Part shown: in pieces, positions 32,817 through 42,419 of the stretch | How positions within the stretch are numbered: the stretch's first letter is position 1 | Layout of the letters: each line of letters begins with the position of its first letter | Origin: Bactericera cockerelli | Taxonomy: Eukaryota; Arthropoda; Insecta; Hemiptera; Triozidae | Assembly (NCBI GenBank): GCA_024516035.1 | Contig: CM044957.1 | Location: 3,879,017 to 3,943,016 of the forward strand | Direction: 5' to 3' | Length of the DNA: 64,000 nt | The notes under the pieces: model-generated | What the model was told of the DNA's origin: nothing | The model's database searches: none | What the model saw: the letters and a program-made list of their open reading frames with translations, nothing else | Translations under genes and position numbers: made by a program

Positions 32817-33014
32817 TCACGACGGGGTTTTATACCCTCCATTCGCTGGAATCTCACAAACCTGCTACTCAAATTAACCTCACCCAGCCTAAGGGGGGCC
32901 TGGGCAGCATCACGAGGGTTCGAATTTGAATGTTCATCCCATCCAGGTCCTAGCCTCGCTGGATGAGGCTTAACTTAAGTGACTAAATGAGAACTGGTAT
33001 TCAACGAGCCATCG
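32817..33014 (-). mobile_element. S5 SINE, near full length
   Basis: On the minus strand it has CCAGCGTCGATGGCTCGTTG, a 5S-like middle, box C-like CCTGGATGGGATGAACATTC and the body to ATCACGACGGGG. The 3' end is cut at the 34-bp repeat. Confidence 0.87.
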
Positions 33015-33302
33015 ACGCTGGATTGATCTTCAACATTGCGATGTTTTGACTAGACGAGTAGACGCTGTTGCCTGACACAGGAGAGATGGGATCCTATTTC
33101 CTGTGTGCCCAGCAGTGTGACTATGGCTGACCAGTGTCTGTTTTCTGTTTGTCCGCACTCCTTGTGCGGTTTACTCAAATGGACAGAAATTACTATTCAA
33201 ACTTTCATAAGGATTAAGTCAGGCGCGGTATTAGTTGATGGTCGCTTTGGTATTAGGCGTAAAAATGAAGCAAAATAAATAATTTTGAAGAATTTTATAA
33301 TG

Positions 33303-33514
33303 AGTGGAATGGAAGATCACCTAGTTGGCCGCACCTGACAATCACAGTATGTAAGAGACTTACCTGAAAAAAGAATGAAAGTTATCATATTTGTGTTAAT
33401 CATTTTCGTGACATCACAACCACTCAGACTTGACTAAATCTCCGCTGAAACCGGGACTTGAACCACCGACCTCCAGGTTACAAGTCCGCCGCCTTATCGA
33501 TCAAGCTACTGAGG
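33303..33514 (-). mobile_element. SINE-A with extended 3' region
   Basis: The standard SINE-A (33376-33514) is nearly perfect, with box B GGTTCAAGTCCCGG. The next 70 bp on its 3' side match those after the copy at 50534 (ATACTGTGATTGTCAGGT). They probably belong to a longer form of the element. Confidence 0.88.
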
Positions 33515-33780
33515 TGCTCGACTAATGATTGTGACTTTTGAGGGTACAAGTTCACATCCCATCTAGCTCTAGTTTTTGAAATGAGAAATACCTGAGAAAA
33601 AGATCAGAGTAGAGATGAATTTTATTCTATAGTTTATGAGGATTGGAATCAAATAACCGAAACCCCAACCCAAAAAGAAACTGAAAGAGGTTGATGAAAA
33701 AATAAAAAATAAACATAAAACTTTGAGTTAATTACACTTTAATAAATAAAGAAATCAATTTTTTTGTTGTTCTGTAAAAA
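33515..33780. other. Unassigned sequence
   Basis: No features recognised. Confidence 0.3.
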
Positions 33781-33794
33781 CAAAAGTGTGTCAG

Positions 33795-33859
33795 GAGCAA
33801 GGACTCTGATTGTTAAGTCTCCTCTGTAAATAAATATCATTAAAAAAAAAAAAAAAAAA
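33795..33859 (+). mobile_element. Retroposed 3' end with poly-A and target duplication
   Basis: GAGCAAGGACTCTGATTGTT, TAAGTCTCCTCTGTAAATAA (AATAAA signal) and about 20 A are flanked by AAAAGTGTGTCAG on both sides (33782-33794, 33860-33872). This is a 5'-truncated LINE or other retroposed transcript end. Confidence 0.8.
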
Positions 33860-33874
33860 AAAAGTGTGTCAGTC

Positions 33875-34224
33875 AATATCTTTACATCGGAAATCTTGAC
33901 AACGAAATTTTTTTTATTAATATTTTTGTGTGTGTCTTTTATTTTCTTATTCTTTTTCTGTTTTATTGTTTCGTTTAAAGGATTTTTTTGAGGTTAATAT
34001 AAAAAAAAGCATCACCTATGAGACAAACATAAGTTAAGCGTTACTTTTGAAGCGGATACGAAGTTTATGAACGCGCCTGAAACGAAAGTTCCGCCGGTTT
34101 CCGCATTGAACGATATTCTAATTATTTATTTATAGTCTCAATAGCTTCACAAATAGATGGAGTAATATGCTGAACCAAATATAGAGAGCATTGCATAGAC
34201 ATAGACATGCAGGATGGACTGATC
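33875..34224. other. Unassigned sequence
   Basis: No features recognised. Confidence 0.3.
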
Positions 34225-34226
34225 TA

Positions 34227-34598
34227 CAGTGTGATCAAAAAGACCGATATCCAAAAAAAATTTTGGATATCGGTCTGAACTAAGGTAGGTACTACGTTTT
34301 TGAGGCTATTTAAAAATAAATGTTCATTGTAAAGTGGTTTCCAAAAAATTTAACCCACCACCTTAATAAAAAGGGGAGTCCTACCTTGAGGTTTACAACA
34401 GTTGTTCAAACTGAGATCTATCCTGTTCTCGGCAAATGTGTAGCCGGTTGACGAATTCCTGACGCACGTTATGCAACCGGAATTTAAATAGCCTCAAAAA
34501 CGTAGTACCTTAGTTTAGACTTATATCCAAAATTTCAACTTTTTATCTTTAACCGTTCAAAAGTTATTCAGCTGTTGCTGAACTTTTTGATCACACTG
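34227..34598. mobile_element. Tc1/mariner-type MITE, 372 bp
   Basis: The 16-bp ends CAGTGTGATCAAAAAG are perfect inverted repeats flanked by TA on both sides, the Tc1/mariner insertion signature. A second pair of inverted repeats (AGGCTATTTAAA with neighbours) lies inside. A perfect palindrome is at 34242-34275 (GACCGATATCC). No transposase is encoded. Confidence 0.88.
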
Positions 34599-34599
34599 T

Positions 34600-34864
34600 A
34601 TGTATACGAAAGTTAGGTAGGTATATGGATAGAGTAGTGCAGAGCATATAAATAGCAGATTGGTAGATACAGTAAGTTATTGTTATCCAGTACATGGGAG
34701 AGTTTGGTATACAGAGTATTGCATGCACTAGCGGATTACCCACATGGCGGATTTGACAGATGTATATTAAGTGGGCAATTACAGAAATCATTAAGTGGTC
34801 TTTAAATGGATTTTCTTGGATTTAAATAATAAATAAGATCACCGGCAGTTGAGCAAAATAATAA
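34600..34864. other. Unassigned sequence
   Basis: A 66-codon minus-strand frame lacks domains. Confidence 0.3.
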
Positions 34865-35215
34865 AAGAAAAACTATTGCTATTCGGTAAAGAGCTAATTT
34901 AAAAAATACAGAGCAGAAAGCCAGATATAGCATGTTATTTCTGTTCGGTAATGAGCTAAGTTTAAAAATGCAGAGCAGAAAGCCAGATATAGCATGTTAT
35001 TTCTGTTTGGTAAGGAGCTAAGTTTAGTTTAAAAATACAGAGCAGAAAGCCAGATATAGCATGTTATTTCTGTTTGGTAAAGAGTTAAGTTTAAAAATAC
35101 AGAGCAGAAAGCCAGATACAGCAACTTATTTCTGTTCTGTAAAGAGGTAGTTTACAGATACAGACCGGAAGGCCAGATATAGCATGAACCTAATTGTTGT
35201 TTGGTACAGAACTGA
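34865..35215. repeat. Tandem array, 62-67 bp x 5
   Basis: The unit has CAGAGCAGAAAGCCAGATAT, AGCATGTTATTTCTGTT and GGTAAAGAGCTAAGTTTAAA. Units drift in length and the last is most diverged. Confidence 0.93.
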
Positions 35216-35219
35216 ACCA

Positions 35220-35554
35220 AAACAGGGAGACCGCCGCATACTCACTGATTAAGGTGAGCAAATTTCTTCCAGACTGATTGAGGAGAAAGAATGTTCACTA
35301 CTCTCTATTTTTTTTTTTTTTCAACTGTATAAAAAATTGCAGAGTCATAGGAACAATTAAATTGTAGCCTTAAGATATTGTACGGATCCGATCTTAGATA
35401 ATGATATGGAGCCGGAGAAGTATATTGGATGGTGGTGAGGATTGAACGTACGGACAGTTGTTGGAGATGGAAGGTGCTACAGGTACGAAGATATATGGAC
35501 AATTGGACAATGTTTTTTCTATGTAGGCACTTGTGTAATAGTACACATGGATTT
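35220..35554. other. Unassigned sequence
   Basis: No features recognised. Confidence 0.3.
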
Positions 35555-35592
35555 ATGAGAGCGCGCGATTAGCTCAGTGGTTAAACGCTCGT
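35555..35592 (+). mobile_element. SINE-D head fragment
   Basis: GAGCGCGCGATTAGCTCAGT then GGTTAAACGCTCG matches the 5' part of the tRNA-like sequence at 44362-44428. It breaks into (TTA)n. Confidence 0.65.
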
Positions 35593-35594
35593 TA

Positions 35595-36289
35595 TTATTA
35601 TTATTAAATGCTTTATTAGATACAATTATACGAGTAAATAATGCACAATACAAATATTATTATACAAAAAAATAGGAAACAAGTTAATGGAAACAAGTTA
35701 AGGAGAAGTTAATGATCGTAGGAGTCCGTGAATACTCCGGATTAAGTAAGAATATAAGGGATAAACCCCTCTTTATAATAGAAGCCTGGATATATGAGAA
35801 AAAGTTCCGGTCCCTTGAAGTTCTCTTACATTCAGATTCGACAGCAAAACTATGAATCAAAAGCTTTCGACATGACCAAATATAAGAACTTTTTTGAAAT
35901 TGAAACAAACAAAATCTTTTTCTTTTGAGAGTCTTTTCTTTTTCGGGTGTTTTTCTCAATTCGCCTGCACCTTCCATATTGTTAGGCGTTTCATCTGTGA
36001 ACATCTGAAGGTGGCGTGAATATGGGGAATGAAGGGTGTTTTATATGAGAGTGAGGAGATGGTTTAAAATGAAGGGGTTTTGTTGGATTCCCCATTCTTT
36101 TTCCTAGAAATCAATTTTTATTAGAAACACACGAGCAAGAGTATATCCTTGAAAAAAGGCAATATTTTCTAATGTGACAAGACAGAGAGCCATTTCACAT
36201 CAAGACAGGGGTTCCCAAGGTTGGGCGGAAGAGAGTGGCCTCGGCTGAATCCGTGGCTGAATATTGTTTCTTTATGCTGTCCTGGATCT
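35595..36289. other. Unassigned sequence
   Basis: A 106-codon minus-strand frame (35684-36004) has no recognised domain. Its segment GGCGTTTCATCTGTGAACAT with CTGAAGGTGGCG recurs at 37565-37600, so the frame lies in a dispersed repeat. Confidence 0.45.
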
Positions 36290-36385
36290 TTGGTGGTCAA
36301 GTGGTTTAAAGCACTTGGTAATTCAGGTAGCGTAGAAATTTGGCTCGAATCTCACCCAATGCAGGAATTTTTCCTCATTCTTGAA
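36290..36385 (+). mobile_element. SINE-B head and proximal body
   Basis: TTGGTGGTCAAGTGGTTTAA opens it; box B is GGCTCGAATCTCA. The rest of the body is missing. Confidence 0.82.
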
Positions 36386-36540
36386 GCAGAAAACCTACAT
36401 AAGAAGCACATGCTTTTTTCCCGTCAATCCAGATTCCAAAAACAGCCATCCGAACTTGTCAAATTGAATACCATTACCATTCTTAATGAAATTTCTACCA
36501 ATTTGAACAAAAGAAGAGGATTAATATTTTAAATTTGGCA

Positions 36541-36640
36541 CCGACCTCAGTAGCAGACTTGTGATCGGAGGAGGTCAGTGGTTCAAGTCTATTTTGAATA
36601 GTTGTGATATCACGATTGTGATTGACACAAATATGATCTT
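36541..36640 (+). mobile_element. SINE-A with deletions
   Basis: ACCGACCTCAGTAGCAGACT shows loss of the ATCGATAAGG part. GGTTCAAGTC retains box B. The 3' end is ACACAAATATGATC. Confidence 0.85.
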
Positions 36641-36644
36641 CTTC

Positions 36645-37010
36645 TTCTTTCACTTTCCCTTTTCTCAAACCTACTTGGGGTCGGTATTGTTCAACTTTGT
36701 GGCAAATGCTTATGCATTAACATACAAATATGATAAAGGAAATATAAAATATTTAAAATTTGGCCACCCCTGAAATGAAGCAATATATCAACCACTAAAC
36801 TCGCCAGACCGACAATATGACCATAAAAAATTCCTCCAGCGTGCCACCTCAGCTCGTCTTAGTTCGCCCTTCTCTACCCTATTTCACCCTTCTCCACCCT
36901 ATTTTACCCTTCTTAACTTTCAGAATTTGGGGAGGGGATGATAGAACCCTCTCAGAGAGCGTTGCATTATCTTTAGTATCGGTAACTAGTAACTGGTCAG
37001 AGATGAATGA
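36645..37010. other. Unassigned sequence
   Basis: Short CTTCTCTACCCTATTTCACC repeats occur at 36865-36915. No gene recognised. Confidence 0.35.
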
Positions 37011-37011
37011 T

Positions 37012-37208
37012 TGGGTTGGGTGGAAGAGATTGCCATAGGCAATAAGCTCGCCCTTTAGTTAGGATATAATTATGTATAAATTTACCTATTTTTTCAATAT
37101 TTATTGTTTATATTGTTTCCACTTTTTTAAGTTTTATAGTAATTATTATTAGTGTTCATATATTGGAAAATATTTATATCTAATAAAGTATTTAACAATA
37201 ATAATAAT
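37012..37208 (+). mobile_element. L element 3' end
   Basis: GGGTTGGGTGGAAGAGATTG, then CATAGGCAATAAGCTCGCCC, an AT-rich stretch, TCTAATAAAGTATTTAAC and (AAT)n. Confidence 0.82.
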
Positions 37209-37209
37209 T

Positions 37210-37865
37210 TTATTGAGAGGAAGAAGCAGGATTGTGATAGCTTTCGTGGACAAAGCTTATGTGCCGTCTTCAATTGACGTTAATGTGATAACAATTTATT
37301 TATTTATGAGTTATTTACCTACTCGACTAATTAGTATTCCTGTTAAAGAGTATATACTATTATTGTGTTTCTGTAACAATATTAACTTTAGAGAGTATTA
37401 AATTGGTTAGAATTAATGAAGATCCTCTTTCGCTCTGGAGCCACCCGACAGAAACGTCTCGAATTATTTCCATTCTCAAATCCTCACAAAAGCCAGATAA
37501 GGTCAAAGGTATTCAAGGGTCTGAACAACGTCCTGTCTACACGTGGTGAGGGTGAGGGGAGACAAGATGAAGGCGTTTCATCCGTGCACATCTGAAGGTG
37601 GCGCATATATGGGGAATGAAGGGGTTTTATCTGAGAGTGGAGGGGAAATAGAAAATGAAGGGGTTTTATCCGAGGGTGGAGGAGAGAGAGAGAAAATGAA
37701 GGGGTTTCATCCACCCTCGTAAATATTTCTGAAATATCTTTCTCCTGAGAATCCGAGTTGGCGTTCGCTTTATCACAACAAATGGTGACGTTTTTGTTTT
37801 TCATCTGGTTCTTATTACAAATATTACATCTTCGATACAGCAACTTTGTAACAAGCACAAGGAAT
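37210..37865. other. Region with GGGGTTT(T/C)ATC repeats
   Basis: Around 37560-37720 the motif GAAGGGGTTTTATC with GAGGGTGGAG recurs at 40-60-bp spacing. It relates to the repeat at 35975-36080. The 162-codon minus-strand frame across it has no domain. Confidence 0.5.
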
Positions 37866-37869
37866 ATGA

Positions 37870-38050
37870 AGTATGCGGTAATCCAGGTAGTGTAGAGATC
37901 CGTTGGTTCGAATCCTACCCTATTCATGAATTTTTCCTCCCATATTAGAGTACCTTTGTGACCACTGACCACATGATAATAAAACTCTGAGTGTTAGGCG
38001 GTAGAAAATGTTTAAGCAATAACATCGCCTGGTGGTTCCCGTTGACCTTT
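37870..38050 (+). mobile_element. SINE-B, head truncated
   Basis: It begins inside the head at GCGGTAATCCAGGTAGTGTA and has box B GGTTCGAATCCTA. The body runs to GAAAATG and TCGCCTGGTGGTTCCCGTTG. Confidence 0.85.
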
Positions 38051-38227
38051 CATTTTTTCGTGTAATGATTCACAGGTATTTTGTCAATAAATACAGTAGG
38101 TAGGTATTGGTATACTGACGGGACGCAGTCCTATTTTGAACCAAGCTATTTGGACTCCGTCCTTAGACAAGTACCTTTGCAAGAACCTTTGCAATCTGCG
38201 GACTCAGTTCGTCCGATAATTCGATCT

Positions 38228-38366
38228 GCTGGCTGTTCCCGGCCCCACTCAGGCTGCGTGAGGTTAATTTGAGTGGCTGGTTTGTGAGTTTTCAGCATAT
38301 GGAGAGTAAAACCCCTGTCGTGATATGACCATGCACTTGAATGCGATGTTAAACCCCCAGAAAAAA
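38228..38366 (+). mobile_element. S5 SINE body, head lost
   Basis: GCTGGCTGTTCCCGGCCCCA to TTGAATGCGATGTTAAACCC covers the whole body. The 5S part is replaced upstream by a GGACTCAGTTCGTCCG-type sequence. Confidence 0.88.
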
Positions 38367-38369
38367 ATC

Positions 38370-38805
38370 GATCACATCTCTGTGAAACGGACAAAAGTAT
38401 CTTGCACATCGCAAGTACATAGGTGTTCGATCTGATCCTCGAGCTAAAATAGGTGCAGCAATCTGAGGTCAGTGAAGTACTTTACAATTGTTTTATGTAA
38501 ATACAAAATATGCAATAGTGGTGTATATAAAAAAGTACATACATACTATTAAAGTACATACATACTATATGTATGTACATACAGTATTAGAATAAATGCG
38601 CATTCCAACTTGTGAATATGAATGGAGGCTCCAGGAACTTGACCTCTGCAATTGCAATGCCTAGTCTCTAATGCCATGCTTAGTTGCTTAGCTCTGTATT
38701 ACCTATCATATATTGGTGATCAAGTTCGCCGAGTGGCTCTCTGGTAATCAAGTGGTTCGGGGATCCGTGAGACGGAAGAGCAACCGACGAATGAGATTAT
38801 CCTTA
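38370..38805. other. Unassigned, with a SINE-B trace
   Basis: TCTCTGGTAATCAAGTGGTTC and GGGGATCCGTGAG at 38742-38775 may be a SINE-B head remnant. Confidence 0.35.
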
Positions 38806-38878
38806 TTGGTTTAACGTTGTTTTTTTTAACGTTTCTTTCAACAATGGTCATATCACGACGAGTCCTCCATTCACAGAC
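38806..38878 (-). mobile_element. S5 SINE 3' end
   Basis: TTTAACGTTTCTTTCAACAA and GGTCATATCACGACGAGTCC are the complement of the S5 3' terminus. Confidence 0.75.
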
Positions 38879-38961
38879 CATTATTAAATACATCTTTTTT
38901 TAATTTTTTTAACACTGAAAAATACTTAAAAAACCGACGCAAGAAAACTAATAGTAGCGCT

Positions 38962-39131
38962 TTTTTATCCTGCCCGTTGTGGCCTTATGAGTCCCATTAT
39001 CCCAGTCCAAGACGCATTATTATGTGGTCAAATCCCAAATGGGAGAACAATTTGTCATGTCCCTTCTAAGTTTTGAACCCACGACCTTTGGATTATCAGA
39101 CAGAGGTCTTGACCACTGAGCCACCGGGGTA
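38962..39131 (-). mobile_element. SINE-C copy
   Basis: On the minus strand the head reads GGTGGCTCAGTGGTCAAGAC and box B is GGTTCAAAACT, degraded. The 3' AAT tail is replaced by a T-run. Confidence 0.88.
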
Positions 39132-39206
39132 GGCAGAAGGTAAGACATTAGCTTTATTTTATTCTTATTTTTTTTTCGAAGTCTCTTTATCTCTCTCTCT
39201 CATAGA

Positions 39207-39270
39207 CTCAGTTTCGAACCCACGACCTCTAGATTACCAGACACCCTCACCACTGAGCGACCGGGACAGA
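39207..39270 (-). mobile_element. SINE-C head fragment
   Basis: CTGTCCCGGTCGCTCAGTGG and GTGGGTTCGAAACTGAG (minus strand) cover only the tRNA-like part. Confidence 0.8.
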
Positions 39271-39339
39271 ATGCTGTCTCAGTGTCTCCTCTGTCTTCCA
39301 AAACATGCTAAGCATTCTCCCACCTACATATATAATAAT

Positions 39340-39802
39340 AATAATAATAATATCGCCTTATTTATACTGCTCGATTAAGACTATAAGCCAGCGTCGATGG
39401 CATGTTGAATACACCGGTTCCCTTCAGAACACCGAAGTTAAGCGACATCCAGCGAGGTTAAGACTTGGATGGGTGACCATTCAAATTCTAATTCTCGTGA
39501 CGCTGGCTTTTCCCGGCCCCACTCAGGCTGGGTGAGGTCAATGTGAGTAGCAGGTTTGTGAGTTTCCTGCGAATGGAGGGTAAAACCCCCGTCGTGATAT
39601 GACCATGGCAGTTGAAAGCGACGTTAAACCCCACTTAAAAAAAAAGTCCCATTATTCCAGCAGTAAGCCTACCTGACAAGTTGACAAGTTATCCAGTAAT
39701 GGGAGGATAACTTGTCATGTCCCGGCTGGGTTTTGAACCCACGACCTCTGGAATCTCTGGATTCACAGAGTGCCCGCCTTTACCACTCAGCTACCGGGAC
39801 AC
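39340..39802 (-). mobile_element. SINE-C split by an S5 insertion
   Basis: The 3' end with (AAT)n lies at 39340-39384. The rest, including GTCCCGGTAGCTGAGTGGTA, is at 39646-39802. An intact S5 lies between. A few bases of the target (ATGA) are missing and no duplication is visible. The second part also carries small internal duplications. Confidence 0.9.
39386..39645 (+). mobile_element. S5 SINE, intact 5S rRNA-derived copy
   Basis: The first 123 bases (39386-39508) form a full 5S rRNA-like unit. Its first ten bases, AGCCAGCGTC, are exactly complementary to its last ten, GACGCTGGCT, which recreates helix I of 5S rRNA. Inside are TTGAATACACCGGTTC, ACACCGAAGTTAAGCGACAT (5S box A region) and ACTTGGATGGGTGACC (5S box C). 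The following body contains CCACTCAGGCTGGGTGAGGT and CCGTCGTGATATGACC, then GACGTTAAACCCCACTT and nine A. The 5S-like part would serve as an internal TFIIIA/Pol III promoter. It is a SINE and not the cellular 5S gene: the same body follows each copy and several copies are truncated. Confidence 0.95.
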
Positions 39803-39804
39803 AC

Positions 39805-40395
39805 TAAATCTGACAAACCCACTCAAACCAGTTGTGTACCCGAGTGGGGTGAGGGATATTAGATTTAATAATGGAAGAGTGTCCTTCCAGCCCATTGCAT
39901 CCCCCGTCTCTCCTATCAGGGGATCCCACAGGAGTTGCTTCCACTTCCCAGAGGAAGTAATGGAACAATAGGGCAGGCTCGTTTGTAGGAAAATTCGGGC
40001 TGGGATTTTAGTTCTACATCAGTATAAACAGAAAAGTGAGATGTTGTGAGGCAGAAAAAGGAGAGACAAAGTGAGAGAAAAAAAAGTAATGAAAGAACAT
40101 TCAAAACAAATAGTGCATTGGTAGTGAAGTAGTTAACGTCTGGTAATTTCATGGCTACAAATAAAAAGGCTGTGAAACACCCCATCTTTAAAAAAAAAAA
40201 AAAAAAAAAATCATAAAAAGTCACGACTTATTGTGTCAATTTTTTTTCAAAGCCTGAATTGAAACAACACACAGTACTTTACCTCCCATACTTTACGGAC
40301 CTGAGATGAGCAAAGAATAAGAAATTGGAAATAAGAAAGAAATTGATTTCCAGAGAGGAACAAACATCACCCACAGTATTCGACGGACGTTAACC
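39805..40395. other. Unassigned with repeat traces
   Basis: CAGTATAAACAGAAAAGTGA at 40020 also occurs at 9762 and 9905. GTGCATTGGTAGTGAAGTAG at 40112 is a SINE-B head remnant. Poly-A of about 20 lies at 40189-40210. Confidence 0.45.
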
Positions 40396-40399
40396 ATTT

Positions 40400-40444
40400 G
40401 ATAAGGGTTTCTCTCATGTCTCTCCCTTCTTCTTTGCTTATCTA

Positions 40445-40479
<35 letters not shown>

Positions 40480-41036
40480 CCCCTCTCTCATTCTTTCTCT
40501 CTCATCTCTCTCTTCCTCTCCTACACCCTCTATCTTTGCTTATCTATTATCTCTCTCTTACACTCCACCCTCTCTCTCTCTCTCCTCTCTCTTTCTTTCT
40601 CTCTCACTCTCTCCCTTCCTCTCCGTCTGTCTATAAATCTCTCTCCACTCTCTTTCTCTCTCATTCTTTGTCAGAGCTTCTGCAAATTTTCTTCTTCTTT
40701 GCTTATAATGCTTATCTATCATCTCTCTCTCTCTCTCTCTCGCTCTTTCCTCTCTCTCTCTTTTTTCTCTCTCTCTCTCATTCTTTGTCAGAGCTTCTGC
40801 AAATTTTCTTTCTTTTTGCTTATCTATAAATCTCTCTCTCTTTCTTTCTCCGTATTTTCTTCCCAAATGAATTGTTCCTCTATTATTTGTCCTCTACCTC
40901 TCTCTGCTCATTTTCTTCCTTTTTGTTTATCTATTATCTCTCTCTTCCTCGTTCTCACTATTCTTTCATTCCAAATGAATTCTCTCTTATCTCATCAACT
41001 CACCATACCTCCACCTCTCTCTGCTTATCTTAATTA
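40400..41036. repeat. Pyrimidine-rich (CT) region with internal duplication
   Basis: CT tracts contain two copies of TTCTTTGTCAGAGCTTCTGC (40664 and 40782), about 118 bp apart. ATGAATT-containing spacers recur too. Confidence 0.92.
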
Positions 41037-41149
41037 AGAATAATAATAATAATGCTTTTTCTTTGTGTTATTATGTCACAATTTTAGTGGGTAGCGCAGA
41101 ATCATAGGACTTTACCACTTTAATTTACAATATCTTGTATTATTTTTTT

Positions 41150-41335
41150 GCCTATAATTCTGCCACTGGTCGCTGCTTCACATCAAAGCAGGTACTCATT
41201 TTTCCTCACGAGGTATGAGTGGACCCCGAACATCCAAGTACAGAGCAGAAAAAAATTCTCCCCCGCTGGGAATCGAACCCAGGTCACCATGTGTGCAATG
41301 CCTAGCGCGCTAACTCACTCTGCCACAGTAAATCT
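41150..41335 (-). mobile_element. SINE-E, 5' and middle part
   Basis: On the minus strand the tRNA-like head has GCAGAGTGAGTTAGCGCGCT (box A region) and CCTGGGTTCGATTCCCAGCG (box B). The body includes CTGCTCTGTACTTGGATGTT, GGGGTCCACTCATACC and GCTTTGATGTGAAGCAGCGA. The 3' end is absent. Confidence 0.85.
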
Positions 41336-41364
41336 CTTTGCTTATCTATCAGTTTTTTATCTCT

Positions 41365-41640
41365 CTCTCCTTCTCTATATTTCTTTCCCTTTTCTTTACA
41401 AATGGATTATATCTTATCAGTTATCTCTCTCTCTCTCTCTCTCTTTCTAACTCTCTCTCTCTCTAGAGAGAAGGAGAGCTCTCTCTCTTTCTTCGCAAAT
41501 GTATTGTTCTTTATCAACTCGCCTTTCTCTCTCTCTATTCCTTACCGTTTTCTCTATTTCCTTCCCAAAAGGATTCTCTCTTATCAACTCTGCCTCACTC
41601 TATCTCTGTACATCGCCTTTTCCCTCACTCCTTCTTGGCC
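41365..41640. repeat. Pyrimidine-rich (CT) region
   Basis: CT blocks contain a palindromic TCTCTCTCTAGAGAGA switch at about 41456-41475. Confidence 0.88.
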
Positions 41641-41737
41641 TTTACATTTTCTAGGCTAGTGGTTCCCAACTCAAATATTAAGACTGAAAATGAAACAAAA
41701 AAACGATTGAAAATAATAATCTTTAATTATTATTGAT

Positions 41738-41917
41738 TGATATGCTGTGTCCAGTGTGGCTGGGGGACTATAAACAGGGAGTAGACCAGCATTGGCTTGG
41801 TTCTGGGGGCCCTAGTCAATTATTAGCCTCCTTGTAAAGATAGTAGTAGAAGTGCTGAGTCATTCCTCCACTGTTTGGCTTCCATCTTTCACGATGAAGC
41901 CACCGTATGATGATTAT
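41738..41917 (+). repeat. H dispersed repeat, copy 1
   Basis: GGGGGACTATAAACAGGGAG to ACGATGAAGCCACCGTATGA matches 44900-45070 with few changes. It carries only one copy of the 38-bp unit that is tandem at 44.7 kb. Confidence 0.9.
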
Positions 41918-42092
41918 TCTGTGTTTTTTTGGCAACTCTCTAAGTTAGCAGTTTCTTGAAATCCTCTCAGGTAGACTCCAAAATATATTTATCTGATTTC
42001 CGCATTTCTCGTCCTTCCACCTAGCCTAATCGATGATAGGGCATTAACAGATTTCGTCATAGTTACCAAAATGATCAACCAAAATGATAAAA

Positions 42093-42141
42093 AGTTATGA
42101 AGAGGAGCTTGCTTCACCACAAAGAAATCATACCTACTCTT
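42093..42141 (+). mobile_element. SINE-E 3' end
   Basis: AGCTTGCTTCACCACAAAGA and AATCATACCTACT match the 3' terminus of the SINE-E at 56441-56694. Confidence 0.6.
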
Positions 42142-42179
42142 TTACATAGGCCTTTCCACCCTGTATCTGGTTAATTTGA

Positions 42180-42306
42180 CCGACCTCAGCAGCAATGGCG
42201 GCACTCTGTGATTCCAGAGGTCGTGGGTTTGAAACCCAGCCGGGACATGACAAGTTATCCTCCCATTTGGGATTTTTAACCATATAATAATATGTCTTGG
42301 GCTTGT
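42180..42306 (+). mobile_element. SINE-C with a SINE-A-like start
   Basis: ACCGACCTCAGCAGC resembles the SINE-A 5' end, then AATGGCGGCACTCTGTGATT to GGGCTTGTG is SINE-C, with box B GGTTTGAAACCC. It may be a template-switch chimera or SINE-C inserted in SINE-A. Confidence 0.75.
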
Positions 42307-42343
42307 GAAAAACTGGGTAGGTCAAGTTTTCGACAGATACAAT

Positions 42344-42376
42344 ACTTTCCTTTCTATAGGATAAGGAAAGTAAAAA
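42344..42376. repeat. ACTTTCC hairpin
   Basis: TACTTTCCTTTCTATAGGAT leads to AAGGAAAGTA; the arms pair around a short loop. It is one of several such hairpins in the window. Confidence 0.7.
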
Positions 42377-42419
42377 ACCCCACCGAAAGTTTGAAAACCG
42401 CTGCGCTAGGTACACATCT

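Noticed and set aside
37484..37972. 162-codon minus-strand frame
   Set aside because: It is built from a SINE-B copy and short GGGGTTT repeats.
39386..39508. Functional 5S rRNA gene
   Set aside because: The 5S-like sequence continues without a terminator into a body that also follows other copies, it ends in an A-run, and it lies inside another SINE. It is SINE sequence.
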